NCBI GenBank assembly: GCA_965243215.1
Contig: CBDEUJ010000002.1
Span: 248,001-312,000 of the forward strand
Reading direction: 5' to 3'
Length of the DNA: 64,000 nt
DNA from: JAJEFO01 sp009843725
GTDB lineage: Bacteria; Pseudomonadota; Alphaproteobacteria; Rhodobacterales; Rhodobacteraceae
Shown: one piece after another, positions 9,634 through 18,360 of the stretch
How the letters are laid out: each line of letters begins with the position of its first letter
Position numbering within the stretch: the stretch's first letter is position 1
Position numbers and translations under genes: made by a program
Notes under the pieces: generated by a model
Databases searched by the model: none
Seen by the model: the letters and a program-made list of their open reading frames with translations, nothing else
Told to the model about the DNA's origin: nothing

Positions 9634-9675
9634 GGTTCCATATAATGAAACCTAGTTTTGCATATTGAAATCCTA
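9634..9675. promoter_or_regulatory. Candidate operator in the divergent sugar promoter
   Basis: The gap between the binding-protein gene and the IclR-type gene is AT-rich and carries an imperfect palindrome at 9634-9652 (GGTTCCAT and ATGAAACC arms, one mismatch). A second, tandem half-like copy (CATATTGAAATCCTA) follows at 9658-9672. Paired sites of this kind suit a dimeric or tetrameric IclR regulator acting on both promoters. The assignment is inference from position and symmetry. Confidence 0.4.
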
Positions 9676-9746
9676 ACACGATTCAGGTTACCCTTGTCAA
9701 CACGGCATTGCGATTTCCTTGCATGCCGGATGGAGGACGGGAACGA

Positions 9747-10517
9747 GTGTTGGAGCGAAACGGCACCGTGGGCAAGGCACTTGAAGTGCTTGATCAGGTC
9801 GCTGGCCACGGCCGCCCGGTCCGGTTTTCCGAACTGCTGGACGAGTCGCGGTTTCCCAAGGCGACGCTGTACCGGTTCCTGCAGTCGCTGGTGGGTCAGG
9901 GGATGCTGGCCTACGATGCCGAGCGGCAGACTTACATGCCGGGCCTGCGGCTGGTGCGACTCGCCCACGCGGCATGGCGGCATTCGTCGTTGGCTCCGAT
10001 CGCACGTCCCCATGTCGATGCCTTGGCTGAAGTCGTGCGGGAGGCGGTTCACCTGGCGCAGATCGATCACGGGCATGTCGTATTCGTGGACAAGCGCAAG
10101 AAGACGAACATGTTCGACACGCTGGCGCAGACCGGCCTGGTTGCACCCAGCTACTGCACGGGTGTCGGCAAGGCCATCCTGGCATTCCTGCCTGAGGAAA
10201 CCCGCAGCGAGGCTTTGAAGATGCAGGCCTTCGTGCCCTACACTCCGCACACTCACAGGTCTCCACGGAGCCTGTGGCCCGAACTTGACCAGATACGGGA
10301 CGAAGGCATAGCATTCGACCGGGAAGAGCATGAACAGGGCATCATCTCGGTGGCCGCGCCCATCATCCCTGACCAGAGGCGTGTCGTTGGGGCCATTTCG
10401 ATCGCGACCTCGACGTCACGGCGGTCGCTCGACGAGTTGAAGACATTGAGTCCGACCTTGCGCGAGACGGCGTCGAGAATCGCGGCCGAAGTCCAGCCCT
10501 GGCAATTCCCCAACTAG
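9747..10517 (+). CDS. IclR-family transcriptional regulator of sugar uptake
   Basis: The protein has an N-terminal winged helix (TVGKALEVLDQVAGHGRPVRFSELLDESRFPKATLYRFL, split here as seen) and a C-terminal IclR effector domain with CTGVGKAILAFLP and ISVAAPI. I favour the GTG at 9747 because GGAGG at 9732-9736 precedes it at good spacing; an ATG at 9723 is possible. It is divergent from the binding-protein gene and 12 bases upstream of the ATPase gene, so it probably controls both arms in response to a sugar ligand. Confidence 0.88.
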   Translation: MLERNGTVGKALEVLDQVAGHGRPVRFSELLDESRFPKATLYRFLQSLVGQGMLAYDAERQTYMPGLRLVRLAHAAWRHSSLAPIARPHVDALAEVVREAVHLAQIDHGHVVFVDKRKKTNMFDTLAQTGLVAPSYCTGVGKAILAFLPEETRSEALKMQAFVPYTPHTHRSPRSLWPELDQIRDEGIAFDREEHEQGIISVAAPIIPDQRRVVGAISIATSTSRRSLDELKTLSPTLRETASRIAAEVQPWQFPN

Positions 10518-10529
10518 AAGGAGCACCAA

Positions 10530-11585
10530 ATGTCCGGCGTTTCCCTGTCCCAGGTGATAAAGCGATACGAAGAAGTTCAAGTCATTCACGGCGTCGACCT
10601 GAACATCGAGGACGGCGAGTTCTGCGTCTTCGTGGGGCCGTCCGGTTGCGGCAAGTCCACGCTGCTCCGGATGGTGGCGGGCCTTGAGGAGACCACGCAG
10701 GGGACGATCAGGATCGGTTCGCGGGACGTGACGCGAATGGATCCGGCCGAGCGGGGCGTCGCGATGGTGTTCCAGACCTATGCCCTCTATCCGCACATGA
10801 CGGTCGAGCAGAACATGGGCTTCGGCCTGAAGATGAACGGGCACCCGGCGACCGAGATCAAGGAGAAGGTCGCCACGGCCAGCCAGATCCTGCGGCTGGA
10901 CGAGTACCTCAAGCGCAAGCCGGCGGCTCTTTCGGGGGGCCAGCGCCAGCGCGTTGCAATTGGGCGCGCCATCGTGCGCGGCCCGGAAGTCTTTCTCTTC
11001 GACGAGCCCCTCTCGAACCTCGACGCCGAACTGCGGGTCGAGATGCGGGTCGAGATCGCGCGGCTTCACAAGGAGATCGGCGCAACGATGATCTACGTGA
11101 CCCACGACCAGGTCGAGGCGATGACCATGGCGGACAAGATCGTGGTGCTTCGGGACGGCATCGTCGAGCAGGTCGGCGCCCCCTTGGAGCTTTACCGCGA
11201 TCCGGACAACCGCTTTGTTGCCGGATTCATCGGGTCACCCTCGATGAACTTTCTCGGCGGAAACGCCGAATCGGACGGAGTCGCGGTGCCGGGCCTGAAG
11301 CAGGCCGTCCAGACGGACGTTGCCCTGCCGCAGGCGGGCGAAGCCATGACTGTCGGCCTCAGGCCTGAGCATGTCGAGATCGATCTTGAAGGCGACACTC
11401 ACCAGGTCGAGCTTACCGAGGCACTGGGCGGCGTTTCCTATGCCTACCTGACCTGCGACACCGGCGAGAAGATGATCATCGAGGAGCGTGGCGACACCCG
11501 AAGCAGCCCGGGCGACCGCGTCGGCCTTCGGTTCGACCGGAGGCGGGTGTATTTCTTCGGTCAGGACGGCGCCCGGTTGCGATAG
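10530..11585 (+). CDS. Sugar ABC transporter ATPase, UgpC/MalK type
   Basis: This 351-residue ATPase has a Walker A GPSGCGKST at residues 36-44, the signature LSGGQ at 134-138, Walker B FLFDEP near 155-160 and the THDQ switch. A C-terminal TOBE-like regulatory domain contains VGLRPEHVEI. It should energise the two CUT1 permeases encoded on the opposite strand. It lies 12 bases after the IclR-type regulator on the same strand, completing a two-armed uptake locus. Confidence 0.94.
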   Translation: MSGVSLSQVIKRYEEVQVIHGVDLNIEDGEFCVFVGPSGCGKSTLLRMVAGLEETTQGTIRIGSRDVTRMDPAERGVAMVFQTYALYPHMTVEQNMGFGLKMNGHPATEIKEKVATASQILRLDEYLKRKPAALSGGQRQRVAIGRAIVRGPEVFLFDEPLSNLDAELRVEMRVEIARLHKEIGATMIYVTHDQVEAMTMADKIVVLRDGIVEQVGAPLELYRDPDNRFVAGFIGSPSMNFLGGNAESDGVAVPGLKQAVQTDVALPQAGEAMTVGLRPEHVEIDLEGDTHQVELTEALGGVSYAYLTCDTGEKMIIEERGDTRSSPGDRVGLRFDRRRVYFFGQDGARLR

Positions 11586-11746
11586 CGCGGACGCGTTCGC
11601 TCCATCGCGTTCGCCGAAGCCCGTGTTCGCGGTCCATTCGTGCCTTGGACTTGTTCAGCGTCCAGTGGGCACGGGTCGCGGCGTGAAGCCATTGCCGCGG
11701 ATCATGCAGTTCGTCTTTGCCAGGATTCTGTCACTGCGGGACTCTT

Positions 11747-11990
11747 TCATGCGGGTGTCCTCTCAGCGTTGAGGATCTCGATCGCCATTGCGCCGGTCCA
11801 GATGAAATTGCCGCCGCCGCAGGGTTCGGCCGTGATTGGATCGTAGTATTCGGCAAATCCGCCTTTCTCGATCAGGCGGATGCTGTCGGCGTCGATGCGA
11901 CGCGCCATGGCGTCTTGACCCGCAGCTTTCAGCCCGTCCGATATCATGTAGTTCACGATCAGCCGGACAGGACCCCGCATAGCTGGCCCG
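11747..11990 (-). pseudogene. Remnant of an MGH1/GH63-type glycosidase
   Basis: About 80 C-terminal residues of a larger glycosidase remain. RGPVRLIVNYMISDGL, EKGGFAEYYDPITAEPCGG and NFIWTGAMAIEIL match the end of MGH1-like (GH63-clan) hydrolases, which read RGPVW-x-x-N, GFxEYYDP and FxWTAA. Upstream of residue RGPV no further homology is visible and the frame is filled with low-complexity coding. The catalytic parts are gone. It lies next to an ATPase remnant on the other strand, so a second sugar locus has probably been deleted here. Confidence 0.6.
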
Positions 11991-12107
11991 ATTCGGTTTG
12001 ATGCCCGGACCAGAGGTCGTGCTGACACGGTGGCGGTGTTCCGCTTCCAGGGTGGGGCGGACTTGGCCGGGCATTTCCGGTCGTCGGGCACACGATGCAA
12101 TTCGCTA

Positions 12108-12265
12108 CCCATGACCAGTTTGAGGCAACGTGCTTGCTGATCGGACCATGGTCTTCGAGTTCGGCAAGGTCGCACTGGTGGGAGCGCGCCGTGAGTTCCG
12201 TTTGCGGCCCGTCAACCCGTTCGTGGCCAAGCTCATCGGCCCCCCGAAGATGAACGTGCAGGAAT
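12108..12265 (+). pseudogene. Remnant of a second UgpC/MalK-type ABC ATPase
   Basis: The switch motif THDQFEA is followed, after a one-base frame change near 12130, by ADRTMVFEFGKVALVG and then PVNPFVAKLIGPPKMN. This matches the order in UgpC proteins (THDQVEAMTMADRI, QVGxPxELY, PxNxFVAxFIGSPxMN). Walker A and signature motifs are absent. The sequence is more diverged than the intact ATPase at 10530-11585, so it is not a recent copy of that gene. Confidence 0.6.
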
Positions 12266-12500
12266 GTCTTGCCGTCGATGCGTTCCTGATCGTGAAAGGC
12301 GGCCGGGCGGACTTTGATCAGGACAGGCGGGGATGCAGAATTGGGCATCAGCAATCGGATCGGGGCCGCCGCCACGGTGGATCGGCAGCGTTTCTTCGAA
12401 GAGCTGGAATTGGCTGCCTGATCGCCGTCAGTCCAAATCCTGATGGTCAACCAGGTCGAGAGTCAAAAGACTGCACTACCCAAATTCTTGTGGACAGGGC

Positions 12501-13070
12501 CTACCTTCCCCAGGTTCGGACCGGGCCGCAATCCATGTGGACAAAGCCGGACCGCGAGTATCTGCCAACGCCGCCAGCAGAGCATGAGACTGCCGCCTTG
12601 GCGACTTGGGCGACGCTTCGCCCGTGCAGCCGGACGTCTGCCGCCTGGCCTTTCATGTGCAGCGAGTTCCGAGCAACGGCCCGGGAGCGCCGTCTCAGCA
12701 TTGCGTTGGTCTTTGGTGACCGGTAGCCCGAAAGCAGCAGGAAGGGCGCATCCGCGTCCAGCAGCCGGTGTGATGCCGCAAGGATGTCAATTGCACGCTT
12801 GTCGATCGTCTTCACCTGATTGGTGCGGACATCGCGCATGAAGGTGTTGATTTCCTTCAGGGCCTCACGGATGTACTCCCCTTCGATCCAGTAGATCGTG
12901 TCGATGCTCTCGCCGGTCCGGCCCGAATACATCTTGATCTTGCGGATGTCACCTGCGCCCCGCAGAAAGCCGAATGCGTTCGTGTAGTTAGGTGCCGCGA
13001 CCAGTGCCGTGGCGCAGAGCGCTCCCAGCAACCCACGTCGCGTCAAGCCATTCGGATGGAGAGTTTCCAT
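12501..13070 (-). CDS. DUF882 (M15-like) murein peptidase, Tat-exported
   Basis: The 189-residue protein opens with a twin-arginine signal (LTRRGLLGALCATALVAAP) and continues into DUF882, a branch of the D-Ala-D-Ala carboxypeptidase-like metallopeptidases related to E. coli MepK (YcbK). Metal ligands are visible in SLHMKGQAADVRL (His, Asp) and GFVHMDCG (His). It probably trims peptidoglycan cross-links in the periplasm. The ATG at 13070 begins the signal peptide. It is divergent from an amino-acid binding-protein gene. Confidence 0.88.
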   Translation of the reverse strand: METLHPNGLTRRGLLGALCATALVAAPNYTNAFGFLRGAGDIRKIKMYSGRTGESIDTIYWIEGEYIREALKEINTFMRDVRTNQVKTIDKRAIDILAASHRLLDADAPFLLLSGYRSPKTNAMLRRRSRAVARNSLHMKGQAADVRLHGRSVAQVAKAAVSCSAGGVGRYSRSGFVHMDCGPVRTWGR

Positions 13071-13417
13071 GCTCAAGCTTACGTCCTGTAATCTCCGCCC
13101 TGCGGTGCCTTCGCGGCACCGACAGATGCGCCATCGTTGTCCCCCAGACGCCGCGATCGTATACCTCGAATTGACCCCGGAAGGAACCTTTTTGTCGCAT
13201 GCATTGCGGCCAATGCGGCAAAATCGGCAAGAAACCGCCCATTGACACATTTACTTGCGCCTTGCTGCATTGTAGGGCACAAGATATGCGACATCTCGGC
13301 GCAATGATGCGATTTCATGCCCTCACACGAGTCTGGGGTGTGCCCGCGGGTTTGCCTGGCCGCCTTGAATCAACCGGTGCAGTGTCGAGTCAAGTTCATG
13401 ACAGAGGAGAAAGCAAA
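13071..13417. promoter_or_regulatory. Divergent intergenic region, DUF882 peptidase and amino-acid ABC genes
   Basis: The 347-bp gap has no supported gene. It contains a short perfect inverted repeat (GCATTG-CGGC-CAATGC, 13201-13216), a TTGACA at about 13242 that could be a -35 element for the rightward gene, and a GAGGAGAAA ribosome binding site just before 13418. The regulator is unknown. Confidence 0.4.
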
Positions 13418-14206
13418 ATGAAGACGACGCTGGCGGCCCTTGCTCTGGCCGGGATCGTTTCCGCGGAAGCCGTGCTGGCCGAAGTGCCGGATCTGGGAGG
13501 GCGCGAAGTGGTTGTGGTGACGGAAAACGCCTATCCGCCGCTGCAATTCGTTGACCCCGGTTCCGGTGAAGCGATTGGATGGGAATATGACGCCATGGCG
13601 GAGATAGGGGAACGCCTGAACATCCGGGTCGTGTACGAGAACATCAGTTGGGACGCCATGATCGCCGCGGTCAGCGAGGGCCAGTATGACATGGGAATGA
13701 CCGGCATCACCATCCGGGAGGATCGCATGGAAAAGGTCGATTTTTCAGACTCCTACATGGTGTCCCAGATGATGATGATCGTCGCCGGAGACGAGGCCCG
13801 TTTCGACGACGACGAGAGCTTCGCTGCCAACCCTGACCTGCTCGCGGGTGCGCAGCCCGGAACGACCCCGTTCTATGTCACGATCTACGACATCCTCGAC
13901 GGTGACGAGGCAAATCCCCGGGTCATTCAGTTCGAGACCTTCGGAGCGGCCCTTCAGGCGCTGCGGACGGGCGATGTCGACCTGGTCCTGTCCGACAGCA
14001 CGGCGGCGAACGGGTATGTCTCCGCCTCGGAAGGCAAGCTGAAGATCGTCGGAGAACCTCTGGGCACCGAGGAATTCGGGTTCATATTTCCCAAGGGCAG
14101 CGATCTGGTCGGCCCGATGAATGCTGCGATCGCCGACATGAAGGCCGATGGAACGCTCGATGCGCTGAACACGAAATGGTTCCTCGAATACAAGCTGGGT
14201 CAGTAG
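13418..14206 (+). CDS. Amino-acid ABC transporter substrate-binding protein, family 3
   Basis: This 262-residue periplasmic protein has a Sec signal (MKTTLAALALAGIVSAEAVLAE). The mature part shows the family 3 signature: VVTENAYPPLQFVD, IGWEYDAMAEIGERLN, MTGITIREDRMEKVDFSDSY. The ligand-binding Arg is in the TIRED segment. A good GAGGAGA site precedes the ATG. It is followed after 19 bases by a HisM/GlnP-type permease, so they form one operon for polar amino acids or opines. No ATPase gene is nearby. Confidence 0.92.
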   Translation: MKTTLAALALAGIVSAEAVLAEVPDLGGREVVVVTENAYPPLQFVDPGSGEAIGWEYDAMAEIGERLNIRVVYENISWDAMIAAVSEGQYDMGMTGITIREDRMEKVDFSDSYMVSQMMMIVAGDEARFDDDESFAANPDLLAGAQPGTTPFYVTIYDILDGDEANPRVIQFETFGAALQALRTGDVDLVLSDSTAANGYVSASEGKLKIVGEPLGTEEFGFIFPKGSDLVGPMNAAIADMKADGTLDALNTKWFLEYKLGQ

Positions 14207-14225
14207 ACGCGTCCTGCCGCCCCGG

Positions 14226-15050
14226 ATGAAGTGGCGGTTCCGGCCGGGTTCACGGATGGACGCTCCAGCGCCTCAGGATGATGAGTTCCCCTGGTGGCTC
14301 GTTGCCGTGTTGGCGCTGGGCGGCTACGCGTTTTGGCAGGTGCTGTCGGACAGCATGCACCGGCAGATACTCCTTACCCTCCTGAAGGGCGTGAGGATCA
14401 CGGTATTTGTCACTCTGGTCAGTTTTGCGTTGGCGTCCGGCGTCGGGCTCCTGCTGGCACTGGGGAGCTCGTCCAGGTGGCGTCTCGTGCGCCAGTTCGC
14501 GCGCTTTTATGTCGAAATCGTGCGCGGCGTGCCGATTCTGGTACTGCTGCTCTACGTTGCCTTCGTGCTTGCGCCGGCGCTGGTGGAGTTGGCTAACTGG
14601 ATCGGCGGCAGACTTGGATTCGACCCCGTTCGGTCACGCGACTTTCCGTTGCTGTGGCGCGCGGTGCTCGCGCTCGTGATCGCCTACTCGGCGTTCATTT
14701 CCGAAGTGTTCCGCGCAGGATTCGCGTCCGTGCCCGCTGGGCAGGTCGAGGCTGCCAAGGCGCTGGGGCTTTCTGGCTGGCATCGATTTCGGTTCATAGT
14801 CTTTCCACAGGCGATCAAGACCGTGCTGCCGCCTTTGGGAAATGACTTTGTCGCGTTGGTGAAGGACAGCTCCCTGGTGTCGGTGCTGGGCGTGCTGGAC
14901 GTGACGCAGCTCGGCAAGGTCACCGCCGCGAGCAATTTTCGATACTTCGAGACCTACAATGTCGTCGCGCTAATCTACCTGGCGGTCACTATCAGCCTTT
15001 CGCTTGCATTGCGGCGGTTGGAGCGCAGATGGCGGAAGCCGGCCGCCTGA
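14226..15050 (+). CDS. Polar amino-acid ABC transporter permease
   Basis: The 274-residue protein has four or five membrane spans and the HEAA permease core: RFYVEIVRGVPILVLLLY, AYSAFISEVFRAGFASVPAGQVEAAKALGLSG, and GNDFVALVKDSSLVSVLG. These are hallmarks of HisM/GlnP-type permeases. It sits directly downstream of the binding-protein gene. Only one permease is present, so it may act as a homodimer. The partner ATPase must be encoded elsewhere. Confidence 0.92.
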   Translation: MKWRFRPGSRMDAPAPQDDEFPWWLVAVLALGGYAFWQVLSDSMHRQILLTLLKGVRITVFVTLVSFALASGVGLLLALGSSSRWRLVRQFARFYVEIVRGVPILVLLLYVAFVLAPALVELANWIGGRLGFDPVRSRDFPLLWRAVLALVIAYSAFISEVFRAGFASVPAGQVEAAKALGLSGWHRFRFIVFPQAIKTVLPPLGNDFVALVKDSSLVSVLGVLDVTQLGKVTAASNFRYFETYNVVALIYLAVTISLSLALRRLERRWRKPAA

Positions 15051-15268
15051 AGCCGATCCGAATTTTGCATGAAATTGCCAAACGGGTTCTGTCAACTGAA
15101 TTTAGCGTTAGGAGTCAGTCACTTAGGTAAATGCCGACTCTGGAAGCCGATGGTGCCGAATCGGTTTCTTGTAATTGAATTACACAGATGTGAATGGACA
15201 GCGTTGGCGTATTTGGAAAGATGTGGGATGTTGAGCCCATAGCGCGGCAAGAGGCAGGTGCATTGCGA

Positions 15269-16888
15269 ATGACGGCAACCGGACTGTTCCACTTGAAGCA
15301 TGCCGCTCTTGGTGCGCTTTGCACGCTGTTCTTGATGGCGTGCGGGGTGCATCCGGCTCTCGCCCAGAGCGGATCCTCGGAATTCGTGCAGGCCGTGATC
15401 AAGGCGGCGGCCGGGGACCGTGTCATCGCCGAATTCTACGAGGCCACGAGCTACAGGCCGATCTGGACGAACAGAAGCAGCAAGGCGACGCAACGACGGG
15501 CCGCGTTCCTGAAGGCGGCAAGTGACGCACCGTCCCATGGGCTTCCGGCGGATCGCTATCGGCCCGAGATCCTGAACATCAATCCCCGCCGAGTGCGTTC
15601 CGAACGTGATCTTGGGCGGCTTGAGGTTGAACTGACCCGCCTGTTCCTTCGTTATGCGCGCGATGTGCAGACAGGCATCCTTGTGCCTGACCAGGTCGAT
15701 GAGGAGATCGCGCGAAAGGTTCCTTACAGGGAGCGTGCGGAGATTCTTTCGGATTTCGCAAGATCGTCGCCTCACGCTTTCATCCAGGCGCTGCCGCCGT
15801 CCAGCCGGGAATATGCGCAGCTCAGAAAGGAGAAGGAGCGCCTGGAAGGACTGATCGGCAGGCGTGGCTGGGGATCCAAGGTGCAGGCCAGATTTCTGAA
15901 GCCCGGCGCGGAAGGTGCCGAAGTCATGCAGCTTCGCAACCGGCTTGTCGCAATGGGATATCTTGGGCGGAACGCAGGCAGGTCCTATGACCTGCGGATG
16001 CAGCAGGCCGTGGCTGTCTTCCAGTTCGATCATGGGCTGCCTGTCGACGGAGTGGCCGGTCCGGTCACGCTGCGCGAGATCAATGCCGAGCCGGCCAAGC
16101 GCCTTTCACAGGTCATGGTTGCCATGGAGCGCGAGCGCTGGATCAACATGCCGCTTGGTGACCGGCATGTCTGGGTCAACATCCCGGACTTTCACGTGCG
16201 GCTCGTGGATGACGGCAAGGTCACCTTCGTGACTCGCTCCGTCGTGGGCGCCAGAGGGGACAATCGCCGAACGCCCGAGTTTTCGGACGTGATGGAGCAC
16301 TTGGTGATCAATCCAACCTGGTATGTGCCACGCTCGATCACGGTCAAGGAATATTTCCCGAGGCTGAAGGTTGATCCGGCGTCCGTGGCTCACCTGACGC
16401 TGTTCAACAGCGTTGGAGAGGTCGTGGAGCGGGACAGCGTGGAATTTGCCATGTTCGACGAGAAGAACTTTCCGTTCGACCTGAAACAGCCGCCGGGTGA
16501 AGACAACGCGCTGGGCGTCGTCAAGTTCATGTTTCCTAACCGGCACAACATCTATCTCCACGACACCCCGCACAAACAGCTGTTCGGAGAGGACGTCCGG
16601 AGCTTCAGCCACGGCTGCATTCGCCTTCGTGAACCCATCAACTTTGCCTATGCGCTCCTGAAGAGGCAGGTCGCGGACCCGGACGTGTTCATCCACGAAC
16701 GCCTGGAAACGGGCGAGGAACTCGTGGTTGAACTCGAAGAGCATGTGCCGGTTCATCTCGTGTATCGTACCGCGTTCACGCAGGCGGGCGGCAAGATCCA
16801 GTTTCGGCCCGACATCTATGGGCGCGATGCACGCATCTGGGAAGCGCTGAAGAATGCCGGGGTTTCGCTTCAGGAGATCAGGAGCTAA
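15269..16888 (+). CDS. L,D-transpeptidase, YcbB/LdtD type
   Basis: The enzyme forms 3-3 peptidoglycan cross-links in the periplasm. The N-terminus is a signal sequence (LKHAALGALCTLFLMACG); it contains LMAC, so lipidation is possible, but ALAQS also suits signal peptidase I. A peptidoglycan-binding domain follows (MQLRNRLVAMGYL, FQFDHGLPVDGVAGPVTL), then the YkuD domain with HDTPHKQLF and SFSHGCIRL, where Cys450 is the nucleophile. I chose the ATG at 15269 because the signal peptide begins there; ATG 15194 would add 25 residues. Confidence 0.9.
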   Translation: MTATGLFHLKHAALGALCTLFLMACGVHPALAQSGSSEFVQAVIKAAAGDRVIAEFYEATSYRPIWTNRSSKATQRRAAFLKAASDAPSHGLPADRYRPEILNINPRRVRSERDLGRLEVELTRLFLRYARDVQTGILVPDQVDEEIARKVPYRERAEILSDFARSSPHAFIQALPPSSREYAQLRKEKERLEGLIGRRGWGSKVQARFLKPGAEGAEVMQLRNRLVAMGYLGRNAGRSYDLRMQQAVAVFQFDHGLPVDGVAGPVTLREINAEPAKRLSQVMVAMERERWINMPLGDRHVWVNIPDFHVRLVDDGKVTFVTRSVVGARGDNRRTPEFSDVMEHLVINPTWYVPRSITVKEYFPRLKVDPASVAHLTLFNSVGEVVERDSVEFAMFDEKNFPFDLKQPPGEDNALGVVKFMFPNRHNIYLHDTPHKQLFGEDVRSFSHGCIRLREPINFAYALLKRQVADPDVFIHERLETGEELVVELEEHVPVHLVYRTAFTQAGGKIQFRPDIYGRDARIWEALKNAGVSLQEIRS

Positions 16889-16963
16889 GGCTCGGGTTGA
16901 CGCGATGCCTGCAGCTCGAGGACGGGCAGCGCGAATTCCGCATCGCAAGCTCGCGGGTTCAAC

Positions 16964-18055
16964 ATGAATCAGACAGTCGAGGAAATTGCGGCAGCGCTGG
17001 AGGCGGATGCCGTCGGTGACGTGCGGCTCTCCGTCAGGAGCGCAGCGGAGCCGAGCGAGGCCGCGCCGGACGAACTCGCGCTGGCCATGAGCCCGAATTA
17101 CGTGTCGGCCCTTGCCGACGGCTGCGCACGTGCCGCAATTGTCAGGCATGACGCCGACTGGCAAGCTCTTGGCCTGGAGGCCGCCATCAAGGTGAAGCAT
17201 CCGAGAATGGCAATGGCGGGCCTGACATCGTTGTTGGACAAAGGGCCGGAGATTGCCCTTGGAATCCATCCATCTGCAGTCGTCGACCCGAGCGCTGCAG
17301 TCGGCGAGGGTGCGGCGGTCGGTCCCTTGGTCGTGATTGGACCCCGGGCGCGAATTGGCGCAAATGCACGCATTGCGGCGCATGCAAGCATCGCGGAGGA
17401 TGTAGAGGTCGGGCCGGATGCGCTGATTCACGCTGGCGTCCGGATCGGTGCCAGGGTCAGGATCGGAGAACGCTTCATTTGCCAGCCAGGCGCGATCATC
17501 GGAGGTGACGGATTCAGCTTTGTTGCGGGAGATTCGGACAGGGTCGAGCAGGTGCGCCGTTCGCTCGGAACCGAAGCCGGCGCAATGACGTCCGGCTGGA
17601 GTCGCATTCATTCGCTGGGTTCGGTCGAGATCGGGGACGACGTGGAGATCGGCGCCAACACTGCAGTTGATGCCGGAACGGTCAGCGCGACCCGAATTGG
17701 CAATCGCACGAAGATCGACAACCTCGTGCAGATCGGTCACAATGCACAGATTGGCGAGGACGTCCTGATGTGCGGGCATGCGGGCGTCGCGGGGTCGGCC
17801 GTGGTGGGCAATCGAGTCATCATCGGCGGGAAGGCGGGAATCACCGACAATGTCACGGTAGGCGACGATGTCGTGGTGGGCGGCGGCGCCATTGTGCTGT
17901 CGCGAGTTGCGGCCGGCCGGGTTCTCCTCGGTTATCCGGCCATGAAGATGGACCAATATGTCACCGCTTCGAGGAACTGGCGCAGATTGCCCCGAATCCT
18001 CAAGGACATCGAAGCGCTCAAGAAAGCAGTTTCAATGGGTGGCAAGGGCGACTAA
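16964..18055 (+). CDS. lpxD: UDP-3-O-acylglucosamine N-acyltransferase
   Basis: LpxD adds the second 3-hydroxyacyl chain, delivered by acyl carrier protein, to UDP-3-O-acylglucosamine in lipid A synthesis. The 363-residue protein has the N-terminal uridine-binding domain and a long left-handed beta helix of hexapeptide repeats (VVDPSAAV, VVIGPRARIG, IGDDVEIGANTAVD). The catalytic His lies in NLVQIGHNAQIG. It is followed by an acyl carrier protein and a ketosynthase rather than the usual fabZ-lpxA, so it may be a second, specialised LpxD. Confidence 0.92.
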   Translation: MNQTVEEIAAALEADAVGDVRLSVRSAAEPSEAAPDELALAMSPNYVSALADGCARAAIVRHDADWQALGLEAAIKVKHPRMAMAGLTSLLDKGPEIALGIHPSAVVDPSAAVGEGAAVGPLVVIGPRARIGANARIAAHASIAEDVEVGPDALIHAGVRIGARVRIGERFICQPGAIIGGDGFSFVAGDSDRVEQVRRSLGTEAGAMTSGWSRIHSLGSVEIGDDVEIGANTAVDAGTVSATRIGNRTKIDNLVQIGHNAQIGEDVLMCGHAGVAGSAVVGNRVIIGGKAGITDNVTVGDDVVVGGGAIVLSRVAAGRVLLGYPAMKMDQYVTASRNWRRLPRILKDIEALKKAVSMGGKGD

Positions 18056-18094
18056 ACATCTGCCAACGGCTTCTATCTTTGCGAATGGGACACA

Positions 18095-18358
18095 ATGAGC
18101 GGCGTCAAGGAACGGGTGATCGAAATCATCGCCGAACAGGCGGTTCTCGAGCCGTCGGACGTTGCACTCGATCAGTCTCTCGAAGATCTTGGCGTGGATT
18201 CAATGGGACTCGTCGAGGCGATCTTCTCTATCGAGGAGAGTTTTGACATCCAGGTTCCCTTCAACGCGAACGAGCCTGAAAAGAGCGACTTTGACATTTC
18301 CTCGGTGGCGACGGTCGTGGCCACCGTCGAGAAACTCGTCGCGGAGCAAGCCGACTAG
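18095..18358 (+). CDS. Acyl carrier protein
   Basis: The 87-residue protein carries the phosphopantetheine attachment motif GVDSMGLVE with Ser36. The N-terminus (VKERVIEIIAEQAVLEPSDV) and four-helix layout are normal for ACPs, and the C-terminus is slightly extended. It lies 39 bases after lpxD and two bases before a ketosynthase gene. This suggests a dedicated ACP for a fatty-acyl group used in lipid A or another envelope lipid. That function is inferred from gene order. Confidence 0.92.
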   Translation: MSGVKERVIEIIAEQAVLEPSDVALDQSLEDLGVDSMGLVEAIFSIEESFDIQVPFNANEPEKSDFDISSVATVVATVEKLVAEQAD

Positions 18359-18360
18359 CG

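Noticed and set aside
16106..17956. Long minus-strand frame of 616 codons
   Set aside because: Shadow across the L,D-transpeptidase and lpxD genes, whose motifs are complete on the plus strand.
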